DNA from: Pseudomonas sp. PDM16
GTDB lineage: Bacteria > Pseudomonadota > Gammaproteobacteria > Pseudomonadales > Pseudomonadaceae
DNA length: 64,000 bases
NCBI RefSeq assembly: GCF_014851865.1
Contig: NZ_JACVAM010000008.1
Coordinates: 62,001 to 126,000, forward strand
Direction: 5' to 3'
In this document: piece after piece, positions 51,599 to 61,236 of the stretch
How the letters are laid out: each line of letters begins with the position of its first letter
Position numbering within the stretch: position 1 is the first letter of the stretch
Notes under the pieces: generated by a model
What the model saw: only the letters and a program-made list of their open reading frames with translations
Database searches by the model: none
What the model was told of the DNA's origin: nothing
Program-made: the position numbers and the translations under genes

Positions 51599-53590
51599 AT
51601 GTTTTTCATGCCCGCTCGCGTCGCCCAGCGCATGACCCTGGGTATTCTGCTGTTGCTGGCGCTGACCGCGTTGGCGATCTATTCCGTAATGACCCTGCGC
51701 GGCAAGCCACAGCTGGTCGAGGTCGGTAGCGCCGCCGCCGAACAGTCGGCAGTGGCCATGTCTCGCCAGCTGGCGCTGCAGCTCAACCTGATCGAGGGCA
51801 CCACCGCGGCCATGGCGCACCTGGCCGAGACGCTGCCGCACGATGAGGCGTTGGTGAAGGCGCAGTTGCCCAACGTGATCGATAGCCAGGGTGACATGGC
51901 CATCGCCGGTGGTGGTCTCTGGCCTGAGCCCAGCGCCTTCGTGGCTGGAGTGGATCGACGCAGTTTCTTCTGGGCGCGCAATGCCCAGGGCGGGCTGGAT
52001 TATTCCGACGATTACAATGCGCCCGATATTGCCGCTTACCATGGCGAGTCTTGGTACAGCGGTGCACGCAATTCACCTCTTGGTCGTTGCGTATGGTCGG
52101 ATGCCTATCAGGACCCGGTCACCGGCGTGGCCATGACCACCTGCAGTGTGCCGTATCGCGCCGGGGGGCGATTCGCGGGCGTGGCCACCATCGACCTCAA
52201 GCTCGATGGGCTCGCCGAGTTCCTCCAGCGTGAGGGTGATGTCACCGGTGGCTACGCGTTCGCGGTAGACCGTGCCGGCAATATGCTGTTCTTCCCCGAT
52301 GCCCGTTCCGACAAGGGGCTGCCGACTCTGGATCAACTGCGCCGCGAGCTGCCCTGGTTCGCTCCGGTGGCCGATGCACTGGGGCAGGGTGGGGAGGCCA
52401 GAACCCTGCTACTCGACCATGATGGGCGCCTCGATGGCCCAGCCTATGTCAGCCTGGAGCCTATGGCCGCCACCGGCTGGCGGGTGGGGCTGGTCACCCC
52501 TGAGGCGCAGGTCACCGGGTTGGCCGACCGTCTGACCGGGGAGATTCTGTTGTTCCTTCTGCCGCTCCTGGTGGTGCTGCTCGGCCTTGCGTGGCTGGCC
52601 GGCAAGCGGCTGCTGGCGCAGATCGAGGAAACCGCAGGGCAGATCCGTACCCTAGGTCAGGGTGGCCGCGCCAGCGAGCTGGAGATTCGCCGCCCGGATG
52701 AGATCGGTGAGCTGCGCAGCGCGGTGAACCAGTACGCCGGTTCGTTGCGCGACATGTTGCGGGCCATTGCCGGCGAGTCGGCAACCCTGGAGCGCCAGGC
52801 GGGTGAACTGGCAAGGCTGTCCCACGGTATTGCCGAGCGGGCCGAGGCGCAGCGTGAGGACAACACCCTGCTGGCTACCGCCATCACCCAGATGTCCGCC
52901 AGCGCCCAGGAGGTGGCGAGCAATACCACCGACTGTTCGGATACTGCACGTCATTCCCTGGATGCGGCGCGCCAGGGGCAGCAGCGGGTGCAGCACAACA
53001 GTCAGTCCATCCAGGCGCTATCTGGTGAAATCGATGGCGCCGCCGGGGCCATTACCCAGTTGGGCGACGACATTGAACGGGTTGGTGGAGTGCTGGCGGT
53101 GATCAAATCGATCTCCGAGCAGACCAATCTGCTCGCGCTCAACGCGGCAATCGAGGCGGCGCGCGCCGGCGAACAGGGTCGTGGCTTCGCTGTGGTGGCC
53201 GACGAGGTGCGTACCCTGGCCGGGCGCACGCAGTCTTCGGCGAACGAGATCCAGGACATGATCGGAACGCTGCGTCAGGCGTCTACCCAAGCGGTGGTAA
53301 CCATGCAGGGCGGCGCCGAGCGTACTCGCGAGGCGGTGCAGCAGGCTGGCAGCGTGGCGCTGACGCTGGGGGATACGGTGACTAGCTTCGATGACATCGT
53401 CCAGCGCGCACAGCAGATCGCCGTCGCGGCGCAGGAGCAGAGCCACGTGGCGCAGGAGATCAACGAGCTGGCAGTGCGCATCCACGCTGCGAGCGAGGAG
53501 GGTGCTCGCGACGCCGGTACCCTGCGCGAGCTCGGGCAGGGCATGCATGCCCTGTCCGAGCGCCTGGGGCGGATGAGCCGCGGCGGTTAG
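51599..53590 (+). CDS. Methyl-accepting chemotaxis protein with dCache sensor
   Basis: A 663-residue chemoreceptor. Membrane helix about 13-33, a periplasmic dCache domain (about 35-320) with SWYSGARNSPLGRCVWSDAYQDP (in parts), a second helix near 335-357, a HAMP-like linker and a signalling domain ending around 660. The signalling tip contains ISEQTNLLALNAAIEAARAG and RGFAVVADEVRTLAGRT. No C-terminal CheR-binding pentapeptide is seen. Its place right after eutC suggests it senses ethanolamine or a related amine, but that is inference. The ATG at 51599 has GGAG ten bases upstream. Confidence 0.9.
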   Translation: MFFMPARVAQRMTLGILLLLALTALAIYSVMTLRGKPQLVEVGSAAAEQSAVAMSRQLALQLNLIEGTTAAMAHLAETLPHDEALVKAQLPNVIDSQGDMAIAGGGLWPEPSAFVAGVDRRSFFWARNAQGGLDYSDDYNAPDIAAYHGESWYSGARNSPLGRCVWSDAYQDPVTGVAMTTCSVPYRAGGRFAGVATIDLKLDGLAEFLQREGDVTGGYAFAVDRAGNMLFFPDARSDKGLPTLDQLRRELPWFAPVADALGQGGEARTLLLDHDGRLDGPAYVSLEPMAATGWRVGLVTPEAQVTGLADRLTGEILLFLLPLLVVLLGLAWLAGKRLLAQIEETAGQIRTLGQGGRASELEIRRPDEIGELRSAVNQYAGSLRDMLRAIAGESATLERQAGELARLSHGIAERAEAQREDNTLLATAITQMSASAQEVASNTTDCSDTARHSLDAARQGQQRVQHNSQSIQALSGEIDGAAGAITQLGDDIERVGGVLAVIKSISEQTNLLALNAAIEAARAGEQGRGFAVVADEVRTLAGRTQSSANEIQDMIGTLRQASTQAVVTMQGGAERTREAVQQAGSVALTLGDTVTSFDDIVQRAQQIAVAAQEQSHVAQEINELAVRIHAASEEGARDAGTLRELGQGMHALSERLGRMSRGG

Positions 53591-53631
53591 CCCGTATTGG
53601 CCAGAGTCGAAAATGCGCCTCCCTGAACGGA

Positions 53632-54390
53632 TCAGTCGCGGTCGACGGCGAAGGACGACCAGGCCTGACGTGACGGCATGATCTCCAGGCGGTTGATGTT
53701 GATGTGCGCCGGTAGGGTGGCGACGTAGAAGATCTGCTCGGCGATGTCCTCGGCGCTCAGCGGCGTGGTGGTCGAGTACAGCGCGTCGGAGGCGGCCTGG
53801 TTGCCCTTGGTGCGCACCAGGGTGAACTCGGTCTCGGCCATGCCCGGGGCGATGTCGGTGACGCGCACGCCGGTGGACACCAGGTCGCAGCGCAGGTTGA
53901 AGCTGAACTGTTTGACGAAGGCTTTTGTCGCGCCATACACGTGGCCGCCCGGATAGGGCCACTCGCCGGCCACCGAACCGATGTTGATGATGCTGGTGCC
54001 CTTGCCGATCTCCACCAGGGTTGGCAGCAACGCGTGGGTGACGTTGACCAGGCCGGTGATGTTGGTGTCGATCATGGTGTGCCAGTCCTCCAGCGCCACC
54101 TTCTGTGCCGGCTCGGGCGCCAGCGCCAGGCCGGCGTTGTTGACCAGCACGGTGATGCGGCGGAAGGCCGGTGGCAGCTCGGCGACCACCTGCTGCACGG
54201 CAGCAGCGTCACGCACGTCGAGGGTGGCGATATGCACCGGCACCTTGGCGCCCAGTTCGGCCTGCAGCTCCTGCAGGCGCTCGAGGCGGCGGCCGGAGAG
54301 CACCAGCGACCAGCCAGCCTCGGCAAAACGGCGGGCGGTGGCGCGGCCGAAGCCGGAGGTGGCGCCGGTGATGAAAACCACATTGCTCAT
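53632..54390 (-). CDS. Short-chain dehydrogenase, YdfG-like
   Basis: A 252-residue classical SDR. TGATSGFG is at 8-15, an Arg pair after the second strand (SGRRLERL) suggests NADPH, and NNAG and YGATK follow. The overall match is to E. coli YdfG (NADP-dependent L-allo-threonine/3-hydroxy acid dehydrogenase). It lies between the chemoreceptor and urt genes without an obvious link to either. Confidence 0.87.
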   Translation of the reverse strand: MSNVVFITGATSGFGRATARRFAEAGWSLVLSGRRLERLQELQAELGAKVPVHIATLDVRDAAAVQQVVAELPPAFRRITVLVNNAGLALAPEPAQKVALEDWHTMIDTNITGLVNVTHALLPTLVEIGKGTSIINIGSVAGEWPYPGGHVYGATKAFVKQFSFNLRCDLVSTGVRVTDIAPGMAETEFTLVRTKGNQAASDALYSTTTPLSAEDIAEQIFYVATLPAHININRLEIMPSRQAWSSFAVDRD

Positions 54391-54556
54391 GAGTCGATCC
54401 CCTGATGGTCATGGCACTGCGCGCATGGCGCAGGAAGCGGGCGTCGCAGGCGACGAACCCGTCTGAAATGGGCGCGCACGGCATGGCCGGCGCCTGAGCG
54501 CGCAATGGTAAGGGCGTGGTCGGGCTATGCCTACCCGCGAGTAGAGCGACCTTGGT

Positions 54557-55255
54557 CTAGATCGCCACCAGGCCGCGCACGCCGTCGGCCTCCATGGTCT
54601 CGCCACGGCCCTGCTGAACGATCTCGCCGCGGCTCATCACCAGGTACTGGTCTGCCAGCTCGGCGGCGAAGTCGTAGAACTGCTCGACCAGCAGGATGGC
54701 CATGTCGCCGCGCTCGGCGAGCTTGCGGATGACCACGCCGATCTCCTTGATCACCGAGGGCTGGATGCCTTCGGTGGGCTCGTCGAGGATCAGCAGGCGC
54801 GGTTTGCTGGCCAGCGCGCGGCCGATGGCCAGCTGTTGCTGCTGGCCGCCGGAGAGGTCGCCGCCACGGCGCTGCTTCATCTCGCGCAGCACCGGGAACA
54901 ACTCGTAGATGAACTCGGGTACGGTCTTGGCTTCGCTGGTGCCAAAACGAGAAAGCCCCATCAGCAGGTTTTCCTCGACCGTGAGCCTGGGGAAAATTTC
55001 CCTGCCCTGCGGCACATAAGCGATGCCCGCATGCACGCGCTGGTGCGGCTTGTGGCCGTTGATGGTCTGGCCTTCCCAATTGATGCTGCCTTCCTTGGCC
55101 GGGATCAGGCCCATCAGACATTTCAGCAGGGTGGTCTTGCCCACGCCGTTACGCCCAAGCAGGCAGGTGACCTCGCCGATCTTCGCTTCGAAGGACAGGC
55201 CCCGCAGGATGTGGCTACCGCCGTAGTACTGGTGGAGCTGTTGGACTTGCAGCAT
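54557..55255 (-). CDS. urtE: Urea ABC transporter ATP-binding subunit UrtE
   Basis: A 232-residue LivF-type ATPase of the urea importer. Walker A is GRNGVGKTT, the signature LSGGQQQQLAIGRAL, Walker B LLILDEPTEG and the switch histidine region is replaced by LLVEQF as usual for the family. The ATG at 55255 has AAGGA seven bases upstream. An ATG at 55273 is possible. A 221-base repeat-rich gap separates it from urtD, so it might be partly uncoupled. Confidence 0.95.
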   Translation of the reverse strand: MLQVQQLHQYYGGSHILRGLSFEAKIGEVTCLLGRNGVGKTTLLKCLMGLIPAKEGSINWEGQTINGHKPHQRVHAGIAYVPQGREIFPRLTVEENLLMGLSRFGTSEAKTVPEFIYELFPVLREMKQRRGGDLSGGQQQQLAIGRALASKPRLLILDEPTEGIQPSVIKEIGVVIRKLAERGDMAILLVEQFYDFAAELADQYLVMSRGEIVQQGRGETMEADGVRGLVAI

Positions 55256-55311
55256 GTCGGTGTCCTTGTTCATACGCAGGGTGGAGTACGGCGCGCCGCT
55301 CGCGCGTTTTC

Positions 55312-55338
55312 GATCCACCGTGCAGTGCCTGCGGTGGA
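55312..55338. repeat. Small hairpin in the urtD-urtE gap
   Basis: ATCCACCG and CGGTGGAT pair around GTGCAGTGCCTG, close to the dispersed 17-mer that follows. Part of a repeat-rich gap. Confidence 0.5.
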
Positions 55339-55346
55339 TGAGAAAA

Positions 55347-55363
55347 GCGCCATCCACCCTACG
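55347..55363. repeat. Second copy of the dispersed 17-base repeat
   Basis: GCGCCATCCACCCTACG matches 11148-11164 base for base and lies in the urtD-urtE gap. Confidence 0.6.
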
Positions 55364-55414
55364 TTGTCTGATCGTGCCCCCGCAGGAGCCATTGAGCGTT
55401 CTGCGTTTTCCCCG

Positions 55415-55466
55415 GTGCGCGCGGCGCACCCTACGGCACGGTGCGTGTAGGGTGCGGCGTGCGCAC
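55415..55466. repeat. Long imperfect palindrome in the urtD-urtE gap
   Basis: Left arm 55415-55434 and right arm 55447-55466 are 20-base arms that pair at 18 of 20 positions around a 12-base loop. They contain CACCCTAC/GTAGGGTG, echoing the dispersed 17-mer. It would be a strong RNA hairpin just after urtD on the minus-strand transcript, 11 bases past the urtD stop. Confidence 0.65.
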
Positions 55467-55476
55467 CGAACCCCGC

Positions 55477-56324
<848 letters not shown>

Positions 56325-56328
<4 letters not shown>

Positions 56329-57416
56329 TGGTCCTTCTCCTTCTTGATCAGGCCGATCACGCCTTTCGGAAGAAAGAGCGTAATCACGATAAACAGTGCG
56401 CCGAGGGCGAACAGCCAGTACTCGGGGAAGGCCACGGTGAACCAGCTCTTCATGCCGTTGACCAAGCCGGCGCCGAGCAGCGGGCCGATCAGGGTGCCGC
56501 GACCGCCGAGGGCGACCCAGATGGCGGCCTCGATGGAGTTGGTCGGCGACATCTCGCTGGGGTTGATGATGCCCACCTGCGGCACGTACAGCGCGCCGGC
56601 CAGGCCGCACAACACTGCGCTCAGCACCCAGATGAACAGCTTGTAGCCGCGCGGGTCGTAGCCGCAGAACATCAGGCGGTTCTCCGCGTCGCGCAGGGCG
56701 GTGAGCACCCTGCCGAACTTGCTGCGCGCGAGGGCGAAGCCCAGCGCCAGGCTGCCGACCAGCAGCAGTACGGTGCAGAAGAACAGGAAGGCACGGGTGC
56801 CCGGCGCGGTGATATCGAAGCCGAGAATCGTGCGGAAGTTGGTGAAGCCGTTGTTGCCGCCGAAGCCAGTCTCGTTGCGGAAGAACAGCAGCATGCCGGC
56901 GAAGGTCAGCGCCTGGGTCATGATCGAGAAGTACACGCCCTTGATCCGCGAGCGGAAGGCGAAGAAGCCGAACACCAGGGCCAGCAGGCCGGGAGCCAGC
57001 ACCACCAGGCACAGGGCCCAGAGGAAGTTGCTGGTGCCGTACCAGTACCAGGGCAGCTCACTCCAGGCGAGGAAGCTCATGAAGGCGGGCAGGCCGTCAC
57101 CGGCCGACTGACGCATCAGGTACATGCCCATGGCGTAGCCGCCGAGGGCGAAGAACAGGCCGTGGCCAAGCGACAGCAGACCGGCATAGCCCCAGACCAG
57201 ATCCAGCGCCAGGGCGACGATGGCGTAGCAGAGGATCTTGCCGACCAGGGTCAGGCCATAGGCCGAGACGTGCAGGGCGTTGTCCGCCGGCAGCAGGTGC
57301 AGCAGCGGCATGGCCAGCAGGGCGAGCAGAACCAGGCCGAGCACGGCCAGCGAGGCTTTCGGGCCCAGGGCATTGCCGGCGCGGGCCAGCAACGTTTGAT
57401 TGAGTGGCATGGTCAT
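56325..57416 (-). CDS. urtC: Urea ABC transporter permease UrtC
   Basis: A 363-residue LivM-type inner-membrane permease with about ten helices. Marks are GYAGLLSLGHGLFFALGGYAMGMYL (in parts), FGFFAFRSRIKGVYFSIMTQA and LGGRGTLIGPLLGA. The start shares one base with the urtB stop, and its stop overlaps urtD. Confidence 0.95.
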
Positions 57417-58987
57417 CAGTCGATCACCCGTCCCTTGAGAGCGAAGAGGCCTTGCGGACGTTTCTGGATGAACAGAATGATCAACGCGAGGATCAGGATC
57501 TTGCCGAGCACGGCGCCGATCTGCGGCTCCAGCAGCTTGTTGGCGATACCGAGGCCGAAGGCCGCCAGCACACTGCCGGCCAGTTGGCCGACGCCGCCGA
57601 GCACCACCACCAGGAAGGAGTCGATGATGTAGCTCTGGCCCAGGTCCGGGCCGACGTTACCGATCTGCGATAGGGCCACGCCGCCGAGGCCGGCGATCCC
57701 TGAACCCAAGCCGAAGGCCATCATGTCCACCCGGCCGGTCGGCACGCCGCAGCAGGCAGCCATATTGCGGTTCTGGGTGACGGCGCGGACGTTGAGGCCG
57801 AGGCGGGTCTTGTTCAGCAGTAACCACGTCAAGGCAACAACAAAGAGTGCGAAGCCGATGATCACCATGCGGCTGTAGGGCAGTACCAGGTTGGGCAGCA
57901 CCTGTACGCCGCCGGACAGCCAGCCGGGGTTGGCAACCTCGACGTTCTGCGCGCCGAAGATCACCCGCACCGCCTGGATCAGTATCAGGCTGATGCCCCA
58001 GGTGGCCAGCAGGGTTTCCAGCGGGCGGCCGTAGAGGTGGCGGATCACCGTGCGCTCCAGCGCCATGCCGATGGCGGCGGTGACGAAGAAGGCCACCGGC
58101 AGGGCGGCCAGCGGGTAGAGGGCGAGGTAGCCGGGGGCGAACTTCTGGAAGGCGATCTGCACCATGTAGGTGGTGTAGGCGCCGAGCATCAGCATCTCGC
58201 CGTGGGCCATGTTGATCACCCCCAGCAGGCCGAAGGTGATGGCCAGGCCGAGGGCAGCGAGCAGCAGGATCGAGCCAAGCGACAGGCCGCTGAAGGCCTG
58301 GCCGAGCAGCTCGCCGACCAGCAGGCGGCGCTCGACCTGCACCAGGCTGGTCTCAGCGGCGGTGCGTACTGCAGCGTCAGTCTCCACACCTTCGGCCAGC
58401 AGGCCTTCCAGGCGGGTGCGGGCCAGCGGGTCGCCGCTTTCGCCGAGCAGGCGTACGGCGCTCAGGCGTACGGCCGGATCGGGGTCGACCAGTTGCAGGT
58501 TGGCCAGGGCCAGGGCCAGGGCGGCGCGTACGCCGTCGTCCTGTTCGCTGGCGACGCGGGCGTTGAGCAGTTCCAGCTGCGCCGGCTTGGCGCTCTTCTG
58601 CAGCTGCTGGGCGGCGGCCAGGCGCGTGGTCGGCTCTGCGGCGAGCAGCTGCTGGCTGGCCTGCACGTTGGCCAGCAGGCCGCGCAGGCGGTTGTTCAGA
58701 CGCAGCTTCTTCGGCGTGCCTTCGGCAGTAGCGGCCGCTTCGGCGGCCTGCCAGGCGCCATCGACTTCATAGAAGGCGGCCTTGCTCGCATCGACGCCGA
58801 CGCGGCCCTGCTGCAGGGCATCGAGTAGCGGCTGGCGAGCGGCATCGGGGTGGGCGGCCCAGCTCTCGAGGAGCTTGGCCTGCTTGGCCGGGTTGGCGGC
58901 GACGAAATCATTGGCGTCGCCCGCCTGGGTGGTCAGTGGCAGCAGCAGCGCCAGTGACAGCAGGATTCGGTAAAGGGCAGTGGGCAT
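57416..58987 (-). CDS. urtB: Urea ABC transporter permease UrtB
   Basis: A 523-residue LivH-type permease with a signal peptide (1-22) and a helical repeat periplasmic N-terminal region (about 25-220, rich in Ala, Leu and Gln). The membrane core (about 225-520) contains ALGLAITFGLLGVINMAHGEMLMLGAYTTYMVQ (in parts) and MAFGLGSGIAGLGGVALSQIGNV (in parts). The long N-terminal extension is normal for proteobacterial UrtB. It lies 178 bases after urtA, across three hairpins. Confidence 0.94.
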   Translation of the reverse strand: MPTALYRILLSLALLLPLTTQAGDANDFVAANPAKQAKLLESWAAHPDAARQPLLDALQQGRVGVDASKAAFYEVDGAWQAAEAAATAEGTPKKLRLNNRLRGLLANVQASQQLLAAEPTTRLAAAQQLQKSAKPAQLELLNARVASEQDDGVRAALALALANLQLVDPDPAVRLSAVRLLGESGDPLARTRLEGLLAEGVETDAAVRTAAETSLVQVERRLLVGELLGQAFSGLSLGSILLLAALGLAITFGLLGVINMAHGEMLMLGAYTTYMVQIAFQKFAPGYLALYPLAALPVAFFVTAAIGMALERTVIRHLYGRPLETLLATWGISLILIQAVRVIFGAQNVEVANPGWLSGGVQVLPNLVLPYSRMVIIGFALFVVALTWLLLNKTRLGLNVRAVTQNRNMAACCGVPTGRVDMMAFGLGSGIAGLGGVALSQIGNVGPDLGQSYIIDSFLVVVLGGVGQLAGSVLAAFGLGIANKLLEPQIGAVLGKILILALIILFIQKRPQGLFALKGRVID

Positions 58988-59013
58988 GTTGGAACAGTCC
59001 TTGGATTGCCGTT

Positions 59014-59030
59014 CCCGGATTGCATCCGGG
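59014..59030. repeat. Dispersed-type palindrome in the urtA-urtB gap
   Basis: CCCGGAT/ATCCGGG with a TGC loop. This unit is a familiar dispersed element in pseudomonads, by general recollection. It lies 27 bases upstream of urtB on the transcript. Confidence 0.5.
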
Positions 59031-59077
59031 CTACGAGCCCGAGAGATCGGTGCCGGCTGGCGCACCCTCTCCCCTGG

Positions 59078-59100
59078 CCCCTCTCCCGGAAGGAGAGGGG
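59078..59100. repeat. Second hairpin in the urtA-urtB gap
   Basis: CCCCTCTCC/GGAGAGGGG arms of nine bases around CGGAA. It would form on both strands' transcripts. Confidence 0.6.
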
Positions 59101-59111
59101 AAGGTGTGGTT

Positions 59112-59150
59112 GCACTCAGTCACCCCTGGAAGAGCGGGGTGACTGAGTGC
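59112..59150 (-). terminator. Strong hairpin just after urtA
   Basis: GCACTCAGTCACCCC and GGGGTGACTGAGTGC are perfect 15-base arms around a nine-base loop, 15 bases past the urtA stop on the minus strand. No run of T follows, so it is more likely an RNA-stabilising or attenuating hairpin that keeps urtA mRNA high relative to the membrane genes. Confidence 0.6.
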
Positions 59151-59165
59151 GGGCCACGCGAGCTG

Positions 59166-60431
59166 TCAGTTGGACTTCACCGCGTAGTCCGGCTTCTTGT
59201 CGTTGCCGGGGATGAAGGGGCTCCACGGTTGGGCGCGCAGCGGGCCTTCGGTCTGCCAGACGATGGAGAACTGACCGTCTTCCTGGACTTCGCCGATCAT
59301 CACCGGCTTGTGCAGGTGGTGGTTGGTCTTGTCCATGGTCAGGGTGTAGCCGCTCGGCGCGGCGAAGGTCTGGCCGGCCAGGGCTTCGCGGACCTTGTCG
59401 ACGTCGGTGGTGCCGGCTTTCTCGACGGCCTGGGCCCACATGTTGATGCCGACGTAGGTGGCTTCCATCGGGTCGTTGGTCACCGCGGTCTGGTAGTTCG
59501 GCAGGTTCTTGGCCTTGGCGTAGGCCTTCCACTTGTCGACGAAGGCGGTGTTGACCGGGTTGTCCACCGACTGGAAGTAGTTCCAGGCGGCCAGCTGGCC
59601 TACCAGCGGCTTGGTGTCGATGCCGCGCAGTTCTTCCTCGCCGACCGAGAAGGCGACTACCGGGATGTCGGTAGCCTCGATGCCCTGGTTGGCCAGTTCC
59701 TTGTAGAACGGCACGTTGGAGTCGCCGTTGACGGTGGAGATCACCGCGGTCTTGCCGCCGGCGGAGAACTTCTTGATGTTGGCGACGATGGTTTGATAGT
59801 CGCTATGACCGAAGGGGGTGTAGACCTCTTCGATGTCCTTGTCGGCCACACCTTTGCTGTGCAGGAAGCTGCGCAGGATCTTGTTGGTGGTGCGCGGGTA
59901 GACGTAGTCGGTGCCCAGCAGGAAGTAGCGCTTGGCGCCGCCGCCGTCTTCGCTCATCAGGTATTCCACGGCCGGAATCGCCTGCTGGTTTGGCGCCGCG
60001 CCGGTGTAGAACACGTTCGGCGACATCTCTTCACCTTCGTACTGCACCGGGTAGAACAGCAGACCGTTGAGCTCCTCGAACACCGGCAGCACGGATTTGC
60101 GCGATACCGAGGTCCAGCAGCCGAACACCACGTCGACCTTGTCCTGGGTCAGCAATTGGCGGCCCTTCTCGGCGAACAGCGGCCAGTTGGAGGCCGGGTC
60201 GACCACCACGGCTTCCAGCTGTTTGCCGTTGACGCCGCCCTTGGCGTTGATCTCGTCGATGGTCATCAGCGCCATGTCTTTCAGCGAGGTCTCGGAGATC
60301 GCCATGGTGCCGGACAGCGAGTGCAGGATGCCGACCTTGATGGTCTCGGCTGCCTGTACGGTCCAGGTCATGCCCATGGCGGCGATGGATGCGGAAAGGG
60401 TGAAGGCCTTGATCAGGCTGCGACGTTGCAT
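59166..60431 (-). CDS. urtA: Urea ABC transporter substrate-binding protein UrtA
   Basis: A 421-residue periplasmic binding protein. The N-terminus MQRRSLIKAFTLSAS has a twin-arginine-like motif, so Tat export is plausible. The mature protein contains IKVGILHSLSGTMAISE, TLKDMALM-like segments, VFGCWTSVSRKSVLPVFEE (in parts) and FYPVQYEGEE, all typical of UrtA. It binds urea for UrtBCDE. The ATG at 60431 has GGAG eight bases upstream. Confidence 0.96.
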   Translation of the reverse strand: MQRRSLIKAFTLSASIAAMGMTWTVQAAETIKVGILHSLSGTMAISETSLKDMALMTIDEINAKGGVNGKQLEAVVVDPASNWPLFAEKGRQLLTQDKVDVVFGCWTSVSRKSVLPVFEELNGLLFYPVQYEGEEMSPNVFYTGAAPNQQAIPAVEYLMSEDGGGAKRYFLLGTDYVYPRTTNKILRSFLHSKGVADKDIEEVYTPFGHSDYQTIVANIKKFSAGGKTAVISTVNGDSNVPFYKELANQGIEATDIPVVAFSVGEEELRGIDTKPLVGQLAAWNYFQSVDNPVNTAFVDKWKAYAKAKNLPNYQTAVTNDPMEATYVGINMWAQAVEKAGTTDVDKVREALAGQTFAAPSGYTLTMDKTNHHLHKPVMIGEVQEDGQFSIVWQTEGPLRAQPWSPFIPGNDKKPDYAVKSN

Positions 60432-60512
60432 AGTGCGATCTCCATTCGAGCTAGTGTGTGTACTGCTGATTTCTGGTTATTCGGGTTGGCAGTCGTCCAA
60501 AAGGTCATCGCG

Positions 60513-61235
60513 TCACCCTTGCCCGGCCATTGCCCGTTGCCGGGCGCTGTGCAGCATGTGCAGGGTGATCTTGCGCACTTCGGCCTTGCTCAGTTCGATG
60601 TGGGTTCTGAGCAGCAGCTGTGCTTCTTCACAACGGCGCGACAGGATCGCGCCGAGGATCTGGGCGTGTTCGGCGTAGGTCGCCTCCACGCGAGGCCCCT
60701 GGGTGAAATCCAGGCGCCGGATGATGCGGATCTTCTCGCTGACTTCCGCGTGCATGCGGGCCATCTCGCGGTTGCCGGTGGCCTCGACCAACTGGCAGTG
60801 GAAGCGCTCATCGAGCAGCGACACGGCCCGACCGTTCTGCAGACGGTCTTCCGGGCTCACCATCCAGGTGGCACGCAGTTCTTCCAGTGGCACCGGCAGT
60901 TCGCCGGCCGGGCGATCGCACAGGCGCTTGACCGCTTCCAGTTCGAGGACGATGCGCACCTCGTACAGCTCTTCGAAATAATGGAAGTCGAAGGGGCGTA
61001 CCTGCCAGCCGCTGCGGAAATACACCTCCAGGTAGCCCTCGCGCTCCAGCCGGTACAGGGCCTGGCGCACCGGGGTACGGCTGACTTGCATACGCTCGGC
61101 GACTTCCCCTTCGGAGAAGCGGTCGCCGGGCAGCAGGCGGAACTCGAAGATGTCGTCCTTGAGCTGGGCATAGATGCGTTCGGCGAGGTTCTCCGGGCGC
61201 TCCTTGCCGCGCTTGTCAGGGCTGACCAGTTGCAT
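60513..61235 (-). CDS. GntR-family regulator of urea uptake/carboxylation
   Basis: A 240-residue FadR-subfamily GntR regulator. The winged helix covers residues 14-80 (LAERIYAQLKDDIFEFRLLPGDRFSEGEVAERMQVSRTPVRQAL in parts) and the helical FCD ligand domain about 90-215. It lies between urea carboxylase and urtA on the same strand with nearly touching ends, so it probably belongs to the same operon and controls it in response to a urea metabolite or nitrogen signal. The ligand is inferred. Confidence 0.88.
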   Translation of the reverse strand: MQLVSPDKRGKERPENLAERIYAQLKDDIFEFRLLPGDRFSEGEVAERMQVSRTPVRQALYRLEREGYLEVYFRSGWQVRPFDFHYFEELYEVRIVLELEAVKRLCDRPAGELPVPLEELRATWMVSPEDRLQNGRAVSLLDERFHCQLVEATGNREMARMHAEVSEKIRIIRRLDFTQGPRVEATYAEHAQILGAILSRRCEEAQLLLRTHIELSKAEVRKITLHMLHSARQRAMAGQG

Positions 61236-61236
61236 C

